Below the pieces are notes generated by a model that did not search any database, had not been told where the DNA came from, and worked only from the letters and a program-made list of their open reading frames with translations. Of a stretch of 64,000 bases of DNA, positions 45,707 to 54,597 are shown piece after piece (position 1 is the first letter of the stretch; every line of letters starts with the position of its first letter). Position numbers and translations under genes: made by a program. This DNA is from an uncultured Bacteroidales bacterium (lineage in GTDB: Bacteria > Bacteroidota > Bacteroidia > Bacteroidales > Bacteroidaceae), in assembly GCA_902774335.1 (NCBI GenBank), contig CACYHW010000006.1, positions 62,001 through 126,000 on the forward strand. The letters are read 5' to 3'.

Positions 45707-46744
45707 ATGAAGATACTTGTAACCGGAGCGGCCGGATTCATCGGCTCAAAACTGGCATACCGACTTGCCCAGCGCGGCGATGAGGTTGTGGGACTGGATA
45801 ACATAAACGACTATTACGACGTACGTCTTAAGCTTGGCCGTCTGGAACAGTGCGGCATAGTATCCCACAGCGGCCGTTATATTGACGGATCCATAAGGCA
45901 GAGCACCATATTCCCCAACTACCGTTTTATAAAGATGGACCTGGCCGACCGCGGTCAGATGGCCGAATTCTTCCAGCAGGAAAAGTTTGACATCGTGGTC
46001 AACCTGGCCGCACAGGCCGGAGTACGCTACTCCATCACCAACCCCTACGCCTATCTGGACAGCAACCTGGTGGGATTCATGAACGTGCTGGAGTGCTGCC
46101 GCCATAACGAGGTCAAGCATCTGGTATATGCATCTTCGTCGTCAGTATACGGAATGAACGACAAGGTACCCTTCAGCGAGGATGACCGCGTGGACAACCC
46201 CGTGAGCCTGTATGCAGCCACCAAGAAAGCCAACGAGCTCATGGCCCACTCATACAGCAAGCTGTACAACCTGCCCACCACCGGACTCAGGTTCTTTACC
46301 GTATACGGCCCCTGGGGACGTCCCGACATGGCTCCCATGCTGTTTGCATCGGCCATAAGCAAGGGCCAGCCCATCAAGGTGTTCAACAACGGCAACCTGA
46401 GCCGCGACTTCACCTATATAGATGATATAGTAGAGGGAACCATCCAGGCTATGGAGCATACGCCGGTGGCCGATGAGTGCCCCAACAACGTACCCTGGAA
46501 GGTCTACAACATAGGCTGCTCAAATCCTGTGCAGCTCATGGATTTTATAAACGAGATTGAAAGTGCGCTGGGTGTGGAGGCTCAGAAGATATTCCTCCCC
46601 ATGCAGCAGGGCGATGTGCTCAAGACCTATGCCGATACTTCCAAGCTGGAGCGTGAGTGCGGTTACAAACCCTCCACCACCCTGCACGACGGCATAGCCA
46701 AGTTCATCGAGTGGTTCAAGTCCGACCTGAACCCCCTAAAGTAA
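45707..46744 (+). CDS. UDP-glucuronate 4-epimerase-like NAD-dependent sugar epimerase
   Basis: 345 aa from 45707 (MKILVTGAAGFIGSKLAYRL). An extended SDR sugar-nucleotide epimerase that supplies UDP-galacturonate for capsule, O-antigen or surface glycans. NAD loop GAAGFIGSK (7-15); NINDYYDVRLKLGRL (a UDP-GlcA epimerase-type insertion); catalytic serine in VYASSSSVYG; YAATKK for the YxxxK pair; RFFTVYGPWGRPDMA, common to UDP-glucuronate epimerases. The last 9 bp overlap the convergent Rid-type gene. It stands alone, not in a glycan cluster. Confidence 0.88.
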   Translation: MKILVTGAAGFIGSKLAYRLAQRGDEVVGLDNINDYYDVRLKLGRLEQCGIVSHSGRYIDGSIRQSTIFPNYRFIKMDLADRGQMAEFFQQEKFDIVVNLAAQAGVRYSITNPYAYLDSNLVGFMNVLECCRHNEVKHLVYASSSSVYGMNDKVPFSEDDRVDNPVSLYAATKKANELMAHSYSKLYNLPTTGLRFFTVYGPWGRPDMAPMLFASAISKGQPIKVFNNGNLSRDFTYIDDIVEGTIQAMEHTPVADECPNNVPWKVYNIGCSNPVQLMDFINEIESALGVEAQKIFLPMQQGDVLKTYADTSKLERECGYKPSTTLHDGIAKFIEWFKSDLNPLK

Positions 46745-47857
46745 TTCTGAATTCCCCCGCACCGCCAGACACTCCATCTCAATAAGCCATCCCGGCCTGC
46801 ACACAGGAGCCAGCGTAATTACACGGGGATGCTGCGGAAAGCGTTCGCTGAAAATGCGTTCCACCACTGCATAGTCCGAAGGGTCACGCAGGTAGACAGT
46901 CATACCCGCCACATCGTCAAAGCCGCAGCCGGCCTCCCTGAGCAGCACCTCCACATTCTCGATCATGCGGCCGGTCTGACGCACAATGTCGTTCTCATAG
47001 AGGATCTGACCTTTGTTGTCAATGCTGGCGGTTCCCGAAATGAACACATGCCTGCGGTCGGGATACTGCACAACCGTTCCGCGTTCAAACCTGACCCCGT
47101 ACTGTGAGGTGCGGTTAAGGTGAGTGACGCCGTGAAGGTAGCTTACCGAAACGCCGGGACCTGAAACTGAAACGGCGTCAAGCATAACCTTGTTGTCATG
47201 CCCTGCCACGCGGCCCTCGATTCCGGTGCTGGCAATGAAATGTGTATCGGGAGTAAGGCCGTGACGGTCGAACACATTGTTCCTTCCCTCCACGACTCCC
47301 TTATAGTTGACATCTATATTCTGGACAAAGAGCCAGGTACGCACGCAATTCTCCTCAAGTGTAAGCCCATGGCCCTGCAGGTCCGATGCAAGCCTGTCCA
47401 GCAATGCAACGGTCTGGTTATAGGAGCCTTCAAGTTCCGATAATCCGCCTGCAAACCAATACTCGTCAATACCTCTTTCCGACACCTTGTACATACCGTT
47501 GCCGGCACGGCACACCTGAGCCCCGGTTCTGCACCACACCATAGCGGCAATCTTGGTTCCGTTGAGCGGAGTCTGTCCCACCACCGATACGGCGCAGTCA
47601 AAATCCAGCTTTCCCCGCAGCGCAGCCTCCTGGTTGGCGGGGTCGCTCAGGAAAAAACGCACAAAGACAGGGGTACCCTGCTCCTGAATGGTCCTGCGGA
47701 TTCCGGCGAGCATCACTTCAAGCTGCTCTCCGAAAGGCATCACGGCATCGCACAGGGTAATCACCGAAAAGGACTCCATCTGGCGTTTGCCGCCCTCTGT
47801 GAGCCACTTTCCCGTTCGTATCAGAGTATTATTGCCGGAATATGAAGTATAAAGCAT
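46736..47857 (-). CDS. Rid/YjgF-family protein, long form
   Basis: 373 aa from the ATG at 47857 (MLYTSYSGNNTLIRTGKWLT). Longer in-frame starts run back across the divergent promoter of the peptidase gene and encode non-protein-like sequence. The C-terminal 130 residues are a YjgF/Rid trimer fold (HVFISGTASIDNKGQILYEN, YLRDPSDYAVVERIF). The N-terminal 240 residues contain a second, divergent copy, an arrangement also seen in chorismatase-like and long Rid proteins. Rid enzymes hydrolyse reactive enamine/imine intermediates of PLP enzymes. The true substrate of the long form is unknown. Confidence 0.75.
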   Translation of the reverse strand: MLYTSYSGNNTLIRTGKWLTEGGKRQMESFSVITLCDAVMPFGEQLEVMLAGIRRTIQEQGTPVFVRFFLSDPANQEAALRGKLDFDCAVSVVGQTPLNGTKIAAMVWCRTGAQVCRAGNGMYKVSERGIDEYWFAGGLSELEGSYNQTVALLDRLASDLQGHGLTLEENCVRTWLFVQNIDVNYKGVVEGRNNVFDRHGLTPDTHFIASTGIEGRVAGHDNKVMLDAVSVSGPGVSVSYLHGVTHLNRTSQYGVRFERGTVVQYPDRRHVFISGTASIDNKGQILYENDIVRQTGRMIENVEVLLREAGCGFDDVAGMTVYLRDPSDYAVVERIFSERFPQHPRVITLAPVCRPGWLIEMECLAVRGNSELL

Positions 47858-47909
47858 TTGATGCGTTGGATAAATATTCCGCGAATATAGCGTTTTTCGG
47901 ACTACAAAC

Positions 47910-47940
47910 TTTGCTGAATGGCACAAAAAGAATAATTTTG
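47910..47940 (+). promoter_or_regulatory. Promoter of the C1 peptidase gene
   Basis: TTTG (47910-47913), a 19-bp spacer and TAATTTTG (47933-47940) match the Bacteroidetes -33/-7 consensus, 26 bp before the ATG. Confidence 0.75.
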
Positions 47941-47966
47941 GCGCCACGAAAGAAAAACTAATAAGT

Positions 47967-49100
47967 ATGAAGAGATTATTCATTATCGCATCTCTTGCGC
48001 TCCTGGGCACCGGCGCCTGGGCACAGGATAACAAAGCCCCCAAAGGCTACGTATTCACCACAGTAGATTCACTCCCCATAACCTCCATCAAGGACCAGGC
48101 ACAGTCGGGTACCTGCTGGTCATTCTCAAGCATAGGATTCTTTGAGTCCGAGCTCATCCGCCTGGGCAAGGGCGAGCATGACCTTGCCGAGATGTTCGTG
48201 GTACACAAGACCATGGAGGACCGCGCCAAGGCCGCAGTACGTCTGCACGGCGACATCGAGTTTGCACAGGGCGGCAGCTTCTACGACGTGGTATACTGCT
48301 GGAAGAACTACGGTATGGTTCCGCAGGAGGTTATGCCCGGTATCATGTACAAGAGCGACCGCATTAACCACAACGAACTGACCGCAGTGGCAACCGCATA
48401 CGTCAACGCTCTGGCCAAGGGTAACCTCAAGAAACTGTCCGATGTATGGCAGAAGGGATTCTCCGGAATCTACGACGCATACGTAGGTGAGTGCCCTGAG
48501 AAATTCACTTACAACGGCAAGGAGTACACCCCCAAGTCATACGCCGAGTCACTGGGCCTCAACATGGATGACTACATATCACTTACATCCTACACGCATC
48601 ATCCTTTCTATGAGCAGTTTATCATCGAGATTCAGGACAACTGGCGCTGGGGTCTGTCATACAACCTGCCGCTTGACGAGTTCATGGAGGTAATGCACAA
48701 TGCGATAAAGAAAGGTTACACCTTCGCATGGGGTGCCGATGTCTCGGAACCCGGCTTTACACGTGACAGCACCGGTCTGTGCATAATCCCCGCCCAGGAG
48801 GACAAGGAGAAGAGTTTCCTGAAAGCCCCCTGCCAGGAGAAGGAGATCACCCAGGAGCTGCGCCAGGAGGGTTACGACAACTGGGAGACCACCGATGACC
48901 ACGGCATGCAGATATTCGGCATAGCCAAGGACCAGAACGGCAAGGAGTACTTCATGGTCAAGAACTCATGGAACACAACAGCAGGCCGCAAGGGTATCTG
49001 GTACGCCAGCGACGCCTATGTTGCCTACAAGACCATAAACATCCTGGTTCACAAAGACGCCATCCCCAAGGAGATAAAGAAGAAGCTGGGAATCAAATAA
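47967..49100 (+). CDS. Secreted C1-family cysteine peptidase (PepC/bleomycin-hydrolase-like)
   Basis: 377 aa; the signal peptide MKRLFIIASLALLGTGAWA sends it to the periplasm, unlike the cytosolic PepC of other bacteria. It has a papain-like catalytic triad in bleomycin-hydrolase order: C50 in QSGTCWSFSS, H312 in TTDDHGMQIFG and N333 in VKNSWNTTAG. The oxyanion glutamine is in IKDQAQSG. The chain is shorter than lactic PepC (about 445 aa), and its KKKLGIK tail could approach the active site, as the bleomycin-hydrolase C-terminus does to give aminopeptidase behaviour. A strong terminator follows. Confidence 0.9.
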   Translation: MKRLFIIASLALLGTGAWAQDNKAPKGYVFTTVDSLPITSIKDQAQSGTCWSFSSIGFFESELIRLGKGEHDLAEMFVVHKTMEDRAKAAVRLHGDIEFAQGGSFYDVVYCWKNYGMVPQEVMPGIMYKSDRINHNELTAVATAYVNALAKGNLKKLSDVWQKGFSGIYDAYVGECPEKFTYNGKEYTPKSYAESLGLNMDDYISLTSYTHHPFYEQFIIEIQDNWRWGLSYNLPLDEFMEVMHNAIKKGYTFAWGADVSEPGFTRDSTGLCIIPAQEDKEKSFLKAPCQEKEITQELRQEGYDNWETTDDHGMQIFGIAKDQNGKEYFMVKNSWNTTAGRKGIWYASDAYVAYKTINILVHKDAIPKEIKKKLGIK

Positions 49101-49127
49101 GACTATTTCTAAAACATACTTTTACCA

Positions 49128-49161
49128 AAGGCAGGAGCATCCCCACGTGCTCCTGCCTTTG
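49128..49161 (+). terminator. Terminator of the C1 peptidase gene
   Basis: AAAGGCAGGAGCA (49128-49140) pairs perfectly with TGCTCCTGCCTTT (49149-49161) over an 8-nt loop, 27 bp after the stop codon. Confidence 0.9.
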
Positions 49162-49198
49162 TTATCTAAAAATACCGATTAATAACTAACCGTAACTA

Positions 49199-49229
49199 TT
49201 GACAATAAAAAAGGCGTTTCATATCTTTG
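49199..49229 (+). promoter_or_regulatory. Promoter of the recJ operon
   Basis: TTG (49199-49201), a 20-bp spacer and TATCTTTG (49222-49229) match the Bacteroidetes consensus. The leader to the recJ ATG is about 100 nt and shows no riboswitch-like structure that I can see. Confidence 0.7.
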
Positions 49230-49336
49230 CAGTTTGGAACAAACCGGTTTGAACCGACGTGCAACATAACCTGCACAACAAAGGGTTCAACCACGTAACA
49301 TACTCAAAATGAATAAAATAAAAAATAACATAAATA

Positions 49337-51070
49337 ATGAACTTCAGATGGAACTATGTGCCCCCCACCCCGGAGATGACAGAGGCAGCCAATGAGCTTT
49401 CAAAGGCTGTCGGGATCAGTCCCGTACTCTGCCGCCTTCTGATTGAGAGAGGCATAACCAGCAAGACCGAAGTACAGAAATTTTTCAACCCGCAACTGAA
49501 CGAACTGCTTGACCCTTGGCTCATGGACGACATGGACAAGGCAGTAGCACGTATCAACAGCGCCATTGAGCGCGGCGAGCGCATTCTGGTTTACGGTGAT
49601 TATGACGTTGACGGCACCACAGCCGTAGCGTTGGTGTACAACTTCCTTAAAAGGGATTACGACAACCTGGACTACTACATTCCGGACCGTTACAACGAGG
49701 GTTACGGAGTGTCGGTACAGGGTGTGGACTACGCCTATGAGACAGGCGTAAAACTTGTGATCGTGCTTGACTGCGGCATCAAGGCCATCCAGGAGATAGC
49801 CTATGCCAAGCAGAAGGGCATCGACTTCATTGTTTGTGACCATCACGTTCCCGATGACGAGCTGCCTCCCGCAGTAGCCATCCTGAACGCCAAGCGTTTT
49901 GACTCACAGTACCCGTTCAAGCACCTGTCGGGCTGCGGCGTGGGATTCAAGCTCATGCAGGCCTACGCGCTTGACAACGGCATACCCTTCAGCGAACTGC
50001 TGCCCAGCCTGGATCTGGTGGCTGTCAGCACCGCATCGGACATAGTTCCCATCATGGGCGAGAACCGCGTGCTCACGCACTACGGTCTGGAGCAGCTCAA
50101 CAGCAACCCCTGCACCGGACTCAAGGCCATCATCCAGGTGTGCAAGCTGTCCGACAAGAACCTGACCATAAACGATATCGTATTCAAGATAGGACCGCGT
50201 CTGAATGCGGCCGGACGTATGAGCAGCGGCAAGAAGGCCGTGGACCTCATGGTCGAGAAGGACTATGCCCGCGCCCTTGAGCTGGCCGAGCGCATAGACC
50301 AGGAGAACGACGACCGCAAGAAGGACGACAAGGAGATGACCGAGGAGGCCAACAACATTGTGACCAACCTGGAGGACGGCGAGAACCGTCACGCCATCGT
50401 TCTCTACAACGCCGAGTGGAAACGCGGCGTGATAGGTATTGTGGCATCACGTCTGACCGAGGTCTTCTACAAGCCGGCTGTGGTGCTTACCAAGACCGGC
50501 AACATGGCTACCGGCTCGGCACGTTCCGTATCGGGATTCGATGTCTACAAGGCTATTGAGAGCTGCAAGGACCTGCTGGAGAACTTCGGCGGCCACACTT
50601 ACGCAGCCGGACTCTCGCTCAAGGTAGAGAACGTGGAGGAGTTCAAGCGCCGCTTTGAGGAGTACGTGTCATCGCATATCGAACCCGACCAGATAGAGGC
50701 ATCGATCGATATCGACGCCGACCTGGACTTCAAGGATATCACACCCAAGTTCTTCCGTGACCTCAAGAAGTTCCAGCCCTTTGGTCCCGATAACCACAAA
50801 CCCATATTCCGCACCCACAACGTCTATGACTACGGCACCAGCAAGGTGGTAGGCCGCGGACACGAGCATATCAAGCTGGAACTCATAGACAGCAAGAGCG
50901 GTCATCCCCTGAACGGCATAGCCTTCGGACAGAGTTCATACGTGAACTACATCAAGACCAAGCGTTCGTTCGACATCTGCTATACCATCGAGGAGAACAA
51001 CTTCAAGCAGGGCGAGGTGCTGCTGCAGATTGAGAGCATCAAACCCAACACACCCGACACCAAAGCCTGA
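49337..51070 (+). CDS. recJ: Single-stranded-DNA-specific exonuclease RecJ
   Basis: 577 aa, typical length. RecJ degrades single strands 5' to 3' in recombination (RecF pathway), mismatch and base-excision repair. DHH-family motifs: VYGDYDVDGTTAV (about 85-97), VLDCGI, VCDHHVPDD (about 167-175), VAVSTASDIVP, then the DHHA1 domain with FGGHTYAAGLSL. An OB-like domain closes the chain (HEHIKLELID). It heads a run with recQ 8 bp downstream, a functional pair because RecQ unwinds ends for RecJ. Confidence 0.95.
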   Translation: MNFRWNYVPPTPEMTEAANELSKAVGISPVLCRLLIERGITSKTEVQKFFNPQLNELLDPWLMDDMDKAVARINSAIERGERILVYGDYDVDGTTAVALVYNFLKRDYDNLDYYIPDRYNEGYGVSVQGVDYAYETGVKLVIVLDCGIKAIQEIAYAKQKGIDFIVCDHHVPDDELPPAVAILNAKRFDSQYPFKHLSGCGVGFKLMQAYALDNGIPFSELLPSLDLVAVSTASDIVPIMGENRVLTHYGLEQLNSNPCTGLKAIIQVCKLSDKNLTINDIVFKIGPRLNAAGRMSSGKKAVDLMVEKDYARALELAERIDQENDDRKKDDKEMTEEANNIVTNLEDGENRHAIVLYNAEWKRGVIGIVASRLTEVFYKPAVVLTKTGNMATGSARSVSGFDVYKAIESCKDLLENFGGHTYAAGLSLKVENVEEFKRRFEEYVSSHIEPDQIEASIDIDADLDFKDITPKFFRDLKKFQPFGPDNHKPIFRTHNVYDYGTSKVVGRGHEHIKLELIDSKSGHPLNGIAFGQSSYVNYIKTKRSFDICYTIEENNFKQGEVLLQIESIKPNTPDTKA

Positions 51071-51078
51071 CGGGAGTT

Positions 51079-52983
51079 ATGACCTATCTGGATATTCTCA
51101 AGCAATACTGGGGATACGACGGTTTCCGCGGCATCCAGGAACAGATTATTGAGAGTATCGGACAGGGTCGTGACACGCTGGGCCTTATGCCTACGGGAGG
51201 CGGCAAGAGCATCACCTTCCAGGTTCCCGCGCTGGCCATGGAGGGCGTCTGTCTGGTCATCACACCACTTATAGCCCTTATGAAGGACCAGGTGCGCAAC
51301 CTCCGCGAGCACGGCATCAAGGCGGCCGCCATACACACAGGCATGAAGCGTGAGGAGATAATCACGGTCATGGAGAACTGCATATTCGGCGGTTACAAGT
51401 TCCTGTACGTATCGCCTGAGCGCCTTTCGTCGGACCTTTTCCGTACCAAGCTGCGCCATGTAAAGATATGCCTGCTCACGGTGGACGAGTCGCACTGCAT
51501 ATCCCAATGGGGCTACGATTTCCGCCCATCGTACCTGAACATAGCCGATATCCGCAAGGAGCTGCCCGGCGTACCTGTGCTGGCGCTCACCGCCACAGCC
51601 ACCCCGCAGGTGACCGAGGACATACAGGACAAGCTGGGGTTCAAGGAGAGGAACGTCATACGCATGAGCTTTTTCCGCAGCAACCTGTCATACGTGGTCC
51701 GCAAGACCGAGAACAAGCTGCTTGAGCTCAAACACATACTGGAGCGCGTACCCGGCACCGGCATAGTCTATGTGCGCAACCGCGCCCAGACCAAGGAGAT
51801 ATCGGACTTCCTGAACAAGGAGGAGATACCCGCCACATATTATCACGCCGGACTGGACCCCACCGTCAAGGATGAGCGTCAGAGAGCCTGGACACAGGAC
51901 AAATACCGCGTGGTGGTTGCCACCAACGCATTCGGAATGGGTATTGACAAGCCCGATGTGCGAACCGTGATACACATGGACATACCCAGCTCCATCGAGG
52001 CATATTTCCAGGAGGCCGGACGCGCCGGACGTGACGGCAGGCGCTCATATGCCGTGCTGCTCCACTCTCCGGCCGATAAGCGTACCATGAGCAAGCGCAT
52101 AAGCGACAATTTCCCCAAGGAGGAGTTCATACGCGACGTCTACGAGAAGCTGGGATTCTACTACGAGATGGCGGTAGGCGACGGCCGAGGCTGCACCTTC
52201 ACATTCTCCCTGGGAGAGTTCTGCCAGCACTTCTCGCTTCCCATCATCCCCACCGACAGCGCACTGCGCATACTCACACGTATGGGTTACATCGAGTATC
52301 TGGACGAGATGGACTACTCGGCCCGCCTGCTCTTTACCGCGGGACGCGACGAGCTGTACCGTCTGCATCAGGACAGGACCACCGACGAGGTCATGAACAT
52401 TATCCTGCGCAACTACAGCGGCATATTCACCGATTACGCATACATTGACGAGCATCTGATATGCACACGTGCCGGCATAGACCGTCAGAAGCTCTACACC
52501 ATACTCATGAACCTCCAGAGCCAGGGCGTGGTCCGATACGTACCCGAGCGCCGCACCCCTGTCGTCACCTGGACGCGCGAGAGGATTGAGACCGATATGC
52601 TCCGCTTCGACCCCGAGGTCTACCGCCTGCGCAAGGAGGAGTTCAAGGCCAGGATAGGTGCCATGATGGAGTATGTCACACGCGAAACCGGATGCCGCAG
52701 CGCCATCCTGCTCCACTACTTCGGAGAGCATCAGGACAAGCCCTGCATGTGCTGCGACCTGTGCCAGGAGAAGGTGGGCAACGGACTTACCCGAGGCGAG
52801 CGCGAGGCCATTATGAATGACATCCTGGACACCTTCCACAGCAGCCCCGACAACCCGCAGAAGGTCTACACCCTGCATTATGACCGCAACAAGATAGATC
52901 AGGTCCTTCACTATATGGTCGACGAAGGCCATATCCTGATGAGGGACGGAAAGATATTTGCCGACAATAAAAAACCAATATGA
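51079..52983 (+). CDS. recQ: ATP-dependent DNA helicase RecQ
   Basis: 634 aa superfamily 2 3'-5' helicase acting with RecJ in recombination repair. Walker A is LMPTGGGKSITFQ (about 39-51), the DEAH-type box is DESHCISQW (about 135), motif VI is FQEAGRAGRDG (about 311). The RQC zinc-binding cysteines are in CRSAILLHYFGEH and CMCCDLC (about 537-561). No HRDC domain is evident; Bacteroidetes genomes often hold both long and short RecQ paralogs and this is a short form. It is 8 bp after recJ and its stop overlaps the next ATG (ATGA). Confidence 0.95.
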   Translation: MTYLDILKQYWGYDGFRGIQEQIIESIGQGRDTLGLMPTGGGKSITFQVPALAMEGVCLVITPLIALMKDQVRNLREHGIKAAAIHTGMKREEIITVMENCIFGGYKFLYVSPERLSSDLFRTKLRHVKICLLTVDESHCISQWGYDFRPSYLNIADIRKELPGVPVLALTATATPQVTEDIQDKLGFKERNVIRMSFFRSNLSYVVRKTENKLLELKHILERVPGTGIVYVRNRAQTKEISDFLNKEEIPATYYHAGLDPTVKDERQRAWTQDKYRVVVATNAFGMGIDKPDVRTVIHMDIPSSIEAYFQEAGRAGRDGRRSYAVLLHSPADKRTMSKRISDNFPKEEFIRDVYEKLGFYYEMAVGDGRGCTFTFSLGEFCQHFSLPIIPTDSALRILTRMGYIEYLDEMDYSARLLFTAGRDELYRLHQDRTTDEVMNIILRNYSGIFTDYAYIDEHLICTRAGIDRQKLYTILMNLQSQGVVRYVPERRTPVVTWTRERIETDMLRFDPEVYRLRKEEFKARIGAMMEYVTRETGCRSAILLHYFGEHQDKPCMCCDLCQEKVGNGLTRGEREAIMNDILDTFHSSPDNPQKVYTLHYDRNKIDQVLHYMVDEGHILMRDGKIFADNKKPI

Positions 52984-53627
52984 TGAAAAAGAATCTTCTT
53001 ATCCTTATGTCAGCCATCGTGCTGACCCTTTCAGCTTGCCAGAGCGGCCCCACACGCGTTGCCTGCGTGGGTGACAGTATCACATTCGGTCACGGAATCA
53101 AGGACCGCGAGCATGACGCATACCCCGGAGTGCTGAGCACCATGCTGGGTCAGAAATATGACGTACGCAACTTTGGTGTAAGCGGCACCACCACCATGAT
53201 GGGTACCGATATGCCCTATATGAACGAGCAGGCCTACAAGGATGCGCTGGAGTTCAACCCCCAGATTGTGACCATCAAGCTGGGTACCAACGACAGCAAG
53301 CCCTTCAACTGGAAGGAGAGCGAACACTTCAAGCAGGACCTCAAGACCCTGATCGAATCGTTCCGCGCCCTCCCCTCCAAGCCCAAGATCTGGCTCTGCC
53401 TGCCCGTACCCGCATACGGACATGCCTGGGGCATCAACGACAGCATTATCAGCAACGGCGTGATACCCTTTATCAAGGAGGTTGCCCAGGAGGAGAACCT
53501 GCCTGTGATAGACCTCAACACACAGTTCCAGGGCAAGCGCCAGTACTTCCCCGACACCATCCATCCCAACGAGGAGGGCGAGAAGATGATTGCCGAATTT
53601 ATTTTCAATACAATATTCAAAAAGTAG
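52980..53627 (+). CDS. SGNH/GDSL-family esterase lipoprotein
   Basis: 215 aa. The lipoprotein signal MMKKNLLILMSAIVLTLSAC has its cysteine at residue 20. SGNH motifs: block I CVGDSITFG (nucleophile serine), block II glycine in NFGVSGTT, block III LGTNDS (asparagine), and block V DTIHPNEEG (D and H). Such lipoproteins often remove acetyl groups from sialic acids or xylan, aiding the glycan hydrolases. The start overlaps the recQ stop by 4 bp; a second ATG lies 3 bp on. It is coupled to recQ by position only. Confidence 0.85.
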   Translation: MMKKNLLILMSAIVLTLSACQSGPTRVACVGDSITFGHGIKDREHDAYPGVLSTMLGQKYDVRNFGVSGTTTMMGTDMPYMNEQAYKDALEFNPQIVTIKLGTNDSKPFNWKESEHFKQDLKTLIESFRALPSKPKIWLCLPVPAYGHAWGINDSIISNGVIPFIKEVAQEENLPVIDLNTQFQGKRQYFPDTIHPNEEGEKMIAEFIFNTIFKK

Positions 53628-53661
53628 CTGTTAACCTTGCAGCTCTATTATTCTTAACACA

Positions 53662-54588
53662 ATGGATTCAATACTCAGAATCGAGAATGTGTCCAAGACC
53701 TATACCGGACACAAAGCTCTTGACGATGTTTCGATGGAGATTCCGCGTGGCTCCATCTACGGTTTGCTCGGCCCCAACGGAGCCGGAAAGACCACGCTCA
53801 TACGTGTAGTAAATCACATGACTCTTCCCGACTGCGGAAAGGTCTGGTTCCAGGACCATGAAATCACGGCCGATGACATATACCAGATTGGTTATATGCC
53901 CGAAGAGCGCGGTCTCTACAAGAAGATGAAGGTGGGCGAACAGGCCGTCTTCTTTGCACGCATGCGAGGCATGTCCAAGTTCAACGCCACCCGTAAGCTG
54001 CACCAGTGGTTTGACCGTCTGGGACTCTCCGAGTGGTGGGACAAGAAGGTGGAGGACCTGTCCAAGGGTATGGCACAGAAGGTCCAGTTCATCACCACCG
54101 TTGTACATGAGCCCAAGCTGCTCATATTTGACGAGCCCTTTTCGGGCTTTGACCCCATCAACGCCAACCTGCTCAAGGAGGAGATACTGGGACTTCGCGA
54201 CCGCGGCGCCACAGTGATATTCTCCACCCACAACATGGAATCAGTCGAGGAGATTTGCGATGACATCACACTCATAAACAAATCCCACAACATACTGTCC
54301 GGTCCCGTTGACGAGATACGCCGCAAAGCCGGAGGAAACACCTTCCAGGTGATATTCAGCGGCGACAAGGAGAAGTTTGTCAGCTCCGTGGAGGGCAAGG
54401 CCACCCTTATCGGTGAGTCCGAAGGCCTTATCGGAGGCTACACCCAGCAGAAGATCCACATTGCACAGGATTCCGACATACGTCCCGTAATTGGAGCCCT
54501 GAACGACAATGTCAACCTGCGCTCCTTCCAAGAGATCATTCCAAGTATGAACGATATATTCATCCGTGCCGTCAACGGTACACTTTAA
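53662..54588 (+). CDS. ABC transporter ATP-binding protein, NatA type
   Basis: 308 aa. An ATPase unit that drives the permease immediately downstream. Walker A is GLLGPNGAGKTTLIR (about 36-50), and Walker B is LLIFDEPFSGFDP. The signature reads LSKGMAQKV rather than LSGGQ, a common variation in NatA-like exporters. The H-loop is in IFSTHNMESVEE. A C-terminal 90-residue domain (DUF4162-like, NTFQVIFSGDKEKF) follows. The permease begins 9 bp after this stop. Na+ or drug export is the family annotation, not tested here. Confidence 0.92.
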   Translation: MDSILRIENVSKTYTGHKALDDVSMEIPRGSIYGLLGPNGAGKTTLIRVVNHMTLPDCGKVWFQDHEITADDIYQIGYMPEERGLYKKMKVGEQAVFFARMRGMSKFNATRKLHQWFDRLGLSEWWDKKVEDLSKGMAQKVQFITTVVHEPKLLIFDEPFSGFDPINANLLKEEILGLRDRGATVIFSTHNMESVEEICDDITLINKSHNILSGPVDEIRRKAGGNTFQVIFSGDKEKFVSSVEGKATLIGESEGLIGGYTQQKIHIAQDSDIRPVIGALNDNVNLRSFQEIIPSMNDIFIRAVNGTL

Positions 54589-54597
54589 GTTACAGCT

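Noticed and set aside
50247-52932. Long minus-strand frames (up to 295 aa) antisense to recJ and recQ
   Set aside because: They are shadows of the strongly coding plus strand; no family motif and no promoter.
53662-54588. ABC ATPase signature LSKGMAQK as evidence of inactivity
   Set aside because: The same change occurs widely in NatA-like exporters with intact Walker and H-loop motifs, as here.
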